DNA from: an uncultured Flavobacteriaceae bacterium
GTDB taxonomy: Bacteria > Bacteroidota > Bacteroidia > Flavobacteriales > Flavobacteriaceae
Reading direction: 5' to 3'
Length of the DNA: 64,000 nt
Assembly: GCA_947502635.1 (NCBI GenBank)
Contig: CANNAN010000011.1
Location: 62,001 to 126,000, forward strand
Below the pieces are notes generated by a model. It was not told the origin of the DNA and searched no databases. It saw only the letters and a program-made list of their open reading frames with translations. Numbering within the stretch: position 1 is the stretch's first letter; the number at the start of each line of letters is the position of its first letter. The translations under genes were made by a program, and so were the position numbers. Shown here piece by piece: positions 58,551 to 64,000 of this stretch.

Positions 58551-59189
58551 ATGGATCATAAATTTCAAAATAATGCCATACGAGGGCCAATAAATGCATT
58601 CCTTTTTAAATTACTTTCTGGATATATGGACATGCTTTTGGGAAATTCAAAAAGAAAACTTTTTAATAATCACCCAAAGACTGTTGTTGAAATTGGACCA
58701 GGAGCAGGTGCCAATATGAGGTATCTGAAAAAAGGAACGAACCTTGTTGCTATCGAACCCAATATTTATATGCATGCTAACCTCAAAAAAAGCGCTGATA
58801 AGTACGGTATCAATTTAGAAATAAAGTCACTTGTTGGTGAAGCCATTGATTTACCTGATGCGTCTTATGATTTTGTAATCAGTACCTTGGTTTTATGCAC
58901 AGTTGATGATCCCTTGGAATGTTTGCAACAAATTAAACGCATTTTAAGGCCTTCTGGGGTTTTTGTATTCATAGAGCATGTAAAGGCTAGAGAGCATTCT
59001 GTGTTGGCATCTATTCAAAATATAATTCACAAACCCTGGCATTGGTTTTTTGAAGGATGCCATACCAATCGTGACACTAAACAACTACTGGAATCTGTAG
59101 GGTTTGGTCATTTAGAATTAGAAACCTATAATTTATACTCACCTTTTATTCCTATAATTCCTCAAATTCGGGGATGTGCCATTAAATGA
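58551..59189 (+). CDS. Class I SAM-dependent methyltransferase (METTL7-like)
   Basis: A 212-residue Methyltransf_11 enzyme. Motif I is VVEIGPGAGANMRYL near residue 42, motif II is AIEPN, and the catalytic-type strand reads FVISTLVLCTVDDP, followed by RILRPSGVFVFIEHV. That VLC..DP and EHV pattern is found in METTL7-like and UbiE-like enzymes acting on lipids or thiols. It is 46 bp after the fatty acid hydroxylase gene, so the two may modify the same lipid. This is inference. Confidence 0.85.
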   Translation: MDHKFQNNAIRGPINAFLFKLLSGYMDMLLGNSKRKLFNNHPKTVVEIGPGAGANMRYLKKGTNLVAIEPNIYMHANLKKSADKYGINLEIKSLVGEAIDLPDASYDFVISTLVLCTVDDPLECLQQIKRILRPSGVFVFIEHVKAREHSVLASIQNIIHKPWHWFFEGCHTNRDTKQLLESVGFGHLELETYNLYSPFIPIIPQIRGCAIK

Positions 59190-59290
59190 TTGGTATGGTG
59201 GGTTTATTGAATTTTTAGCTTTTATTTTGTACAAGCAAATTTAATATGTATTGATTTTCTTGCTTTAAAATTATAACTTTACTTTAAAAT

Positions 59291-59534
59291 ATGAAACGAT
59301 TTTGTTTCAAGTCGTTTAAACCATTTGATTTACTCGAACGGCTTTATAAAACGAAAGAGAAATACAAAAGATGATATTAATGATGACGCTTTAAAGCTTA
59401 AACCAGGTAGTGTGCCTTATTTGGTGATGAGTTCTCACGGTCTTAGCCATATCGCTTTATTTGATGATTGTAAACACAATGTAAGAGATGCTCTTATTAG
59501 TTCTTTTTCTTCAGCAAGTAATCCTGGTCATTAG
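59291..59534 (+). pseudogene. Short gene with a possible single-base frameshift
   Basis: From the ATG at 59291 a 27-codon frame (MKRFCFKSFK...) stops at TGA 59372-59374. Skipping one A of the run at 59366-59369 would continue it for another 53 codons in the next frame, including PYLVMSSHGLSHIALFDDC, to TAG at 59532-59534, a combined protein of about 80 residues. Without the shift, only an unlikely TTG at 59325 opens the second part. I do not recognise the product. It could be a decayed gene, a sequencing error in the A run, or chance. Confidence 0.3.
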
Positions 59535-59600
59535 AATAAAAAATTATCATGTGAAAAAAATACAATATACACCTATTTTAATCTGTAATTTTTAAGAATA

Positions 59601-59924
59601 ATGAATACAAAAATTAAAATTTTACTTTGGATTCTTTCTATACTCTTTTTAAATATTTTTGGAAGATATCTTTACATTGTTTTTTCAACAGGAGGATATA
59701 GTTGGATTAAACATTTTTATATAGTAATAGCGGGAGCCATTGCTGCACTAATAGCAATAATTATCTTTTTTATAGCTAACTATTTTATAAATAAAAAAAG
59801 AAAAGAGCTAAAGTTGTTTTCATTTACTAAAACGCGTTTATTGATTATGTTTTCATCTATAATCTTAGCTTATATAGGAGAAGAAATTTACTTATTTCTT
59901 TCAGATTATTTTCTGTTTAATTAG
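59601..59924 (+). CDS. Small membrane protein, hypothetical
   Basis: A 107-residue protein with three hydrophobic segments (about 5-28, 38-68 and 81-102) and a basic linker KKRKELKLFSFTK. The pattern is two or three transmembrane helices. No family is recognised, and nothing beside it gives a function. It ends about 80 bp before the convergent MFS gene. Confidence 0.55.
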   Translation: MNTKIKILLWILSILFLNIFGRYLYIVFSTGGYSWIKHFYIVIAGAIAALIAIIIFFIANYFINKKRKELKLFSFTKTRLLIMFSSIILAYIGEEIYLFLSDYFLFN

Positions 59925-60003
59925 CTTTTAAAGTTTACATATATGAAGGTCGGTCAATGAAAAGGAAGGATGCTTACAGAGAATAAAACTCTTGAATTTT
60001 TAT

Positions 60004-61170
60004 TTAACCCTCATATTTTCTATTTAAACGAAATAGAACTAAACAAAAAGCAATAATTACTAATATTAATAAAAATATATAACTCATAATTAAATGACTC
60101 CAGCTAGAAATAATACCCAATAAAACGGGGCCAATAAGAAAACCTATAAAACCTATTCCAGAGACAATTGAAATGGCAACAGAGGTATGAAGCCCCTTTG
60201 TTTGACCTGCTAATCTGAAGATTTCAGGAATTATAACAGAAAGACCAAGACCTAAAACTCCAAAACCCAAAACACTAATGTATAAATGAGAGACTAATAT
60301 TAGTAAGTAAGAAACGATCGCTATAATACAACCATAACTTATAGTTCTAATCGCACCAATTTTTTTACTGATACCATCTCCAAAAAATCGCCCTAAAGTC
60401 ATGGTAAAAGAAAAAATTACAAACCCAAACCCTGCTTGGCTTTCAGAAACATGAACGGTGTCAAATAGAAACAGATTGCTCCAATGTTCTACGGCTCCTT
60501 CATTAAACATAATAATAAAAGCAACTATAGATAATCCTAACATAGGTTTTATACTTTTAAATATGTTGGTGCTTTCTTTGTGTTTTTCTTGTGTTGATTC
60601 ATCGATATTATCATAATTTTTAGACAGTAATATTGTTGTTAAAATTATAAATGAAGACATTAGCAACATATGATAACTTGGATTTGAAAACTTAGAAATC
60701 AAAAAACTTCCTATTCCAGCACCAATAAATCCTCCTAAACTAAAAAAACCATGTGCAGCAGACATAAAGTTTTGGTTATCTTTTTTTTCGATATTGGAAA
60801 CCAATGCATTCATAGAGACATCTGTAAATCCAGAAAAAACTCCCGTTACAAATAAGCTAAGGCATAATAACGAATAACTAGGAGCAATTAATGGTAAATT
60901 AAATAATATAGCAAAAACAATAATACCTATTTTGGTAGAACGACCAATCCCAATTTTTTTATTTACATAAGGCACAAAAGGAATAGAAATTAGTAAGCCC
61001 AAAGCTGTAAAAAATAAAGCTAGACCTATTTGTGAATCGTTTAATTCAAATTTCATTTTAATATGAGGTAAATAAAGAACCCAGGTTCCTATTAAAATAT
61101 TAATTGAAGAAAAAACCCATGAAGGGGCAAAGTATCTTAAATTAGAAAGAATAAGTAGTAGAGATCTCAT
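60004..61170 (-). CDS. MFS transporter
   Basis: A 388-residue major facilitator with about 12 transmembrane helices. The first cytoplasmic loop holds PYVNKKIGIGRSTKIG, a variant of the MFS motif A. LSLFVTGVFSGFTDVSMNALVSNIEKK and FMSAAHGFFSLGGFIGAG resemble the YbjJ/FucP-like group. The cargo is unknown; a sugar or aromatic compound is possible. It is divergent from the AraC regulator at 61293, which probably controls it. Confidence 0.85.
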   Translation of the reverse strand: MRSLLLILSNLRYFAPSWVFSSINILIGTWVLYLPHIKMKFELNDSQIGLALFFTALGLLISIPFVPYVNKKIGIGRSTKIGIIVFAILFNLPLIAPSYSLLCLSLFVTGVFSGFTDVSMNALVSNIEKKDNQNFMSAAHGFFSLGGFIGAGIGSFLISKFSNPSYHMLLMSSFIILTTILLSKNYDNIDESTQEKHKESTNIFKSIKPMLGLSIVAFIIMFNEGAVEHWSNLFLFDTVHVSESQAGFGFVIFSFTMTLGRFFGDGISKKIGAIRTISYGCIIAIVSYLLILVSHLYISVLGFGVLGLGLSVIIPEIFRLAGQTKGLHTSVAISIVSGIGFIGFLIGPVLLGIISSWSHLIMSYIFLLILVIIAFCLVLFRLNRKYEG

Positions 61171-61279
61171 TTGTCTGGTTTTTTACAAATAAACAACAGG
61201 TTTCAAATAATAAGTACAAGGATTTAGTCTTAGATTGATACATTTTATTCATTTAAAATAATTAATTGATATATTTTGG

Positions 61280-61287
61280 TAACTTTG
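61280..61287 (+). promoter_or_regulatory. Bacteroidota -7 box (TAACTTTG) for the AraC gene
   Basis: TAACTTTG fits TAnnTTTG. Its position helps decide the start: a start before it (TTG 61266) would put the promoter inside the gene, so a later TTG (61293 or 61302) is preferred. Confidence 0.4.
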
Positions 61288-61292
61288 TGTTA

Positions 61293-62138
61293 TTGAAGGC
61301 TTTGTATAAACATATTTCTTATTCTTTTGAAAATTCCTTTCAGGTAGAAAAGTTTGATCAAAAAAAATTATGTGCTCATGATGGTTTGCATTTTCATGAT
61401 AGTTATGAAATTGTTTTTGTGAAAAATGGAAACGGAAAAATAATTGTTGAAGGAAATGAAATAAATTATAATAATGGTGTATTAATTTTCCTTGGACCGT
61501 GCATACCTCATTTTAGTTTTTCAAATACTAACTTTGAAGATAATTATGAAGTTGTTATCCATTTTGGTAATGAGTTTGTTGAGCAACGTTTAAGATTATT
61601 TCCAGAGTTTCGAGATTTACTACCGTTAATCCACAAATCAAAGCAGTTTTTAGTTTTTAACTCTGAAGTAAAAAAAGAGTTAACCCCACAATTTGAACAA
61701 ATAACTAATCTAAACCCGATGAAGCAGTTAATTTCTATATTTAATTTGCTTTATGAATTATCGAAATCTACATCGCCTAAAAAAATAATTAAAGAAGAAG
61801 TAAGTAATCGTTATGCGAAAAACAAGCAATTAGATAAAATATTTAAATTTTTAAATCAAAATTACCATCACCAAATAAGTACTAGAGATATGGCATTACA
61901 TGTTGGTCTTACTACAAATTCATTTTGTAGAATGTTTAAAGCATTAACCCAAAAATCATTTATAAGTTATCTAAATGAATATAGAATAAACAGAGCCATG
62001 AAACTGTTAGAGGAAACAGATGATAATATATCTGAAATTGCCTATCAATGTGGTTTTGAAAACCTTTCATATTTTTCTAAAAAATTCTCAAAATTAAAAG
62101 GGAAGAAACCTATTGAGTATAGAAAAAATTATCGTTAA
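61293..62138 (+). CDS. AraC family regulator with N-terminal cupin
   Basis: An AraC-type regulator of about 281 residues. The N-terminal cupin (HDGLHFHDSYEIVFV, GKIIVEGNEINYNNG, FLGPCIPHF) binds a ligand, and the C-terminal pair of HTH motifs is at about 195-280: TRDMALHVGLTTNSFCRMFK and ISEIAYQCGFENLSYFSKKFSKLKG. The start is uncertain; TTG 61293 or 61302 places it after the -7 box, while TTG 61266 would be upstream of it. It is divergent from the MFS gene, which suggests control of that transporter by its cargo. Confidence 0.87.
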   Translation: MKALYKHISYSFENSFQVEKFDQKKLCAHDGLHFHDSYEIVFVKNGNGKIIVEGNEINYNNGVLIFLGPCIPHFSFSNTNFEDNYEVVIHFGNEFVEQRLRLFPEFRDLLPLIHKSKQFLVFNSEVKKELTPQFEQITNLNPMKQLISIFNLLYELSKSTSPKKIIKEEVSNRYAKNKQLDKIFKFLNQNYHHQISTRDMALHVGLTTNSFCRMFKALTQKSFISYLNEYRINRAMKLLEETDDNISEIAYQCGFENLSYFSKKFSKLKGKKPIEYRKNYR

Positions 62139-62318
62139 GAATATATACTATTAATATAGCAAATAGAGCAGACTTGTACTTTTTTACAAAGACAGCGAAT
62201 CTTTTTAATTTGACTTTTAAAATGGAAAATATAAAAATAAGATCTGTGATAAACTAAAAATGTAGTGTCTTTTTTGCATATTAAACTTCATATATAAAGC
62301 AGGTTAATCTTAACCCAA

Positions 62319-63797
62319 TCATTCTCCGCTCTTAAACTGTTTCATTTCTTCCAAGGGTTCTAAAGTTTCTTCATTTTGCCACGTCGTTTTTTCAAAAGCT
62401 TTTAGCATGGTATATGGAGCTACTTTTTCTTGTTTAATTAAGGTAAAGTCTTCTAAAGTAATATCGTTAACATCCGTAAAAAGTAATTCTTGTTTATTAC
62501 GGTCATTACCTTCAATTTTAAAGCTAAAACCAACCTTATTTTTCTCTTGGCTATTTTCAATAAGTTTTAAATCCCTATTTATATAAAAATAAGAGCCTTC
62601 TATTTTTTTTATATATTTTGGTTGGTATTTGTTTTTACTGTTTTTTTCATAGAGATAGGTACCTTCACTAACATTTTGTATAAACTTGATTCCTAAAATT
62701 AGTTTTAAATTGACTTTTTCACCGTGTCGTGATCCGTAATACTTATAATCTACTTTGGTAACAGCATAATTGTCATCCGAGATAAATAGTTTGCCTGTAT
62801 ACTTAGCTTTTCCTTTTCTTGGCTTATAGCTTACCGTATAGATAAGGTCATCATTATTATAGCCAACATTTTCAAGTGTGTAGTCATATAATTTAGGGTC
62901 TAAAATAGTTTTTAATAACGTATTATCTACAAACATAGATTTACGTAATAACGAAGCTGTTGTACCTTTTAAATGAGACACCTCATATTCATTTTTTTTA
63001 TTGTCATTTAGGTCTTCACCTTTTAAAGACAACGAATCTTCAACTTTAAACAATCCTGTTTTTACTTTGTAGGTTTTTGTAGTATCTAGATATTTTAAAA
63101 CCAGTGTTTTCGCTTTTTCTTCAACAGCATCAATAGAGAAATCATTCTTATCATCAATAAGTTTCGTGGCTTTATTAACAACCAGTTTACTACTATCTTT
63201 ATCTAGGCTTAATAATTCGCCTTTAAAATCTGAAAAATGGATAATCTTACTGGATACAATGTATTTTGAAAAGGAATCTAAGCTCTTATTGGCTTTTTTT
63301 AAGTTTTTAGATTTTACATGCGATGCTTTTTCAATTTCAAAGTCTAAGCTTTTAAAATTAGCATACTCTGTACCTCTATAAAATATATTGTATTTGTTAA
63401 GATTAATATCGTAATTTTCATTAAGTTTTACCTTTACTTTAGCAATGATGGAATCTGCATTAGGTTTTTTATTACTACTAATATAAACCTCACTAAGTTG
63501 ATTAACAGCAGCTTCTAGTGGAATTGTGAAATTCATAGTTTTAATGGTGTCTACACGAAGTGTTTTACTTTGGTAACCCATACAAGAAATAGTAATGGTT
63601 TTAGTTTGAATATCTTCTAAATTCAAACTAAAATAACCTTCTTCATTGGAAATAACGCCGCTAAATTTCCCCGTTTTTATTGTTGCATACGGTATTGGGG
63701 TTCCATTATTTTTATCTGTTAGTTTGGCTGTGATGTTTTGAGAATTAATATATGTGCCAATGAATAGGAATACAGTAAGTAAGATTAATTTTTTCAA
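62319..63797 (-). CDS. Carboxypeptidase-regulatory-like domain protein
   Basis: A 492-residue envelope protein. A Sec signal ends near INSQ. A CarboxypepD_reg-like beta domain at about 21-105 (GTPIPYATIKTGKFSGVISNEEGYFSL) precedes a long region of unknown fold (about 110-460) with KLNENYDINLNKYNIFYRGTEY. It does not have a plug or beta-barrel, so it is not a TonB receptor. The layout resembles DUF5686-type outer-membrane-associated proteins, but it is much shorter than those. Role unknown. Confidence 0.72.
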   Translation of the reverse strand: MKKLILLTVFLFIGTYINSQNITAKLTDKNNGTPIPYATIKTGKFSGVISNEEGYFSLNLEDIQTKTITISCMGYQSKTLRVDTIKTMNFTIPLEAAVNQLSEVYISSNKKPNADSIIAKVKVKLNENYDINLNKYNIFYRGTEYANFKSLDFEIEKASHVKSKNLKKANKSLDSFSKYIVSSKIIHFSDFKGELLSLDKDSSKLVVNKATKLIDDKNDFSIDAVEEKAKTLVLKYLDTTKTYKVKTGLFKVEDSLSLKGEDLNDNKKNEYEVSHLKGTTASLLRKSMFVDNTLLKTILDPKLYDYTLENVGYNNDDLIYTVSYKPRKGKAKYTGKLFISDDNYAVTKVDYKYYGSRHGEKVNLKLILGIKFIQNVSEGTYLYEKNSKNKYQPKYIKKIEGSYFYINRDLKLIENSQEKNKVGFSFKIEGNDRNKQELLFTDVNDITLEDFTLIKQEKVAPYTMLKAFEKTTWQNEETLEPLEEMKQFKSGE

Positions 63798-63901
63798 GTC
63801 TAATTTTTTTATAATTGATGATGTATCAGATTGACGAATAAATTAAAGTAATGTTACAGAGAGATGTATTGTTTTCTGTTATATGAATTCAAAAAGGAAT
63901 A

Positions 63902-63930
63902 AAAAAACCGAACACAAAGTTCGGTTTTTT
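63902..63930 (-). terminator. Terminator of the gene cut by the right edge
   Basis: A perfect stem ACCGAAC/GTTCGGT (63907-63913 and 63919-63925) with a 5-nt loop, extended by paired A/T runs, is flanked by T on both strands. It follows the stop at 63949-63951 of the edge gene. Confidence 0.85.
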
Positions 63931-63948
63931 AATCAAATAATGTGTTTT

Positions 63949-64000
63949 TTATAAACTAAAATTAAGCCTTCCAAAAACATAAGTCCCATCAGAGCCCATT
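63949..64000 (-). CDS. C-terminal tip of a possible outer-membrane barrel protein (partial)
   Basis: On the minus strand, 16 codons are open from the window edge to TAA at 63949-63951, ending GTYVFGRLNFSL. Alternating hydrophobic residues and a final aromatic-x-Leu pattern are usual for the last strand of an outer-membrane barrel. A good terminator lies right after the stop. Too short for a firm family call. Confidence 0.4.
   Translation of the reverse strand, partial: MGSDGTYVFGRLNFSL

Overview
The window is a stretch of low-GC chromosome from a member of the Bacteroidota, almost certainly Flavobacteriaceae and probably marine. Support comes from a metalloprotease with a C-terminal type IX secretion (T9SS) sorting domain, the T9SS accessory gene porD, a TonB-dependent receptor with an N-terminal carboxypeptidase-regulatory domain, several TTG starts, and promoter -7 boxes of the Bacteroidota type TAnnTTTG. 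Family-level placement is inference from gene content; I cannot name the genus. No rRNA, tRNA, CRISPR array, prophage or intact insertion sequence was recognised.

Left part (1-25.3 kb) is mainly core housekeeping: a YigZ-family protein, a secreted reprolysin-like protease, ribD with a HAD phosphatase and a lipoprotein, GNAT-prmC-ligA, two YhhN-like membrane proteins flanking a DoxX gene, a 5'-nucleotidase split into two genes in swapped order, DUF6913-dapA, bamD-rpoZ, coaBC-porD-recN, fabI, a glycosyltransferase-YbbR-coaE run, and an OmpR-type two-component system. The rpoZ-coaBC gap holds a long two-tier inverted repeat.

Middle part (25.5-44.2 kb): a DUF1680/GH127-like glycosidase and an orphan gene; a five-gene minus-strand operon (BatA-domain protein, dihydroorotase-like protein, DUF4870-like protein, esterase, NTF2-like protein); a glycosyltransferase; an M61 peptidase; a TIGR02757 protein; a LolD-like ATPase; folE; and two tandem TPR histidine kinases whose transmembrane-DHp cores are almost identical in DNA. 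The dihydroorotase-like protein has lost the HxH metal motif and the following Arg and is probably a pseudoenzyme.

Right part (44.4-64 kb): a probable metal-uptake operon (DUF6146, DUF6787, His/Cys-rich small protein, TonB receptor, lipoprotein); a DUF937 protein; serA-serC; an acyl-CoA reductase divergent from a dicluster ferredoxin; then an accessory-looking stretch (54-62 kb) with AraC regulators, a sulfatase, a Crp/Fnr regulator, a fatty-acid hydroxylase/sterol desaturase, a methyltransferase and an MFS transporter. The window ends in a carboxypeptidase-regulatory-domain protein and the 3' tip of what looks like an outer-membrane barrel gene. Both window edges cut genes.

No complete new multi-gene system is evident. 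The most interesting points are the dihydroorotase pseudoenzyme in an aerotolerance-type operon, the locally homogenised duplicate sensor kinases, the inverted repeat before coaBC, and the swapped split nucleotidase.
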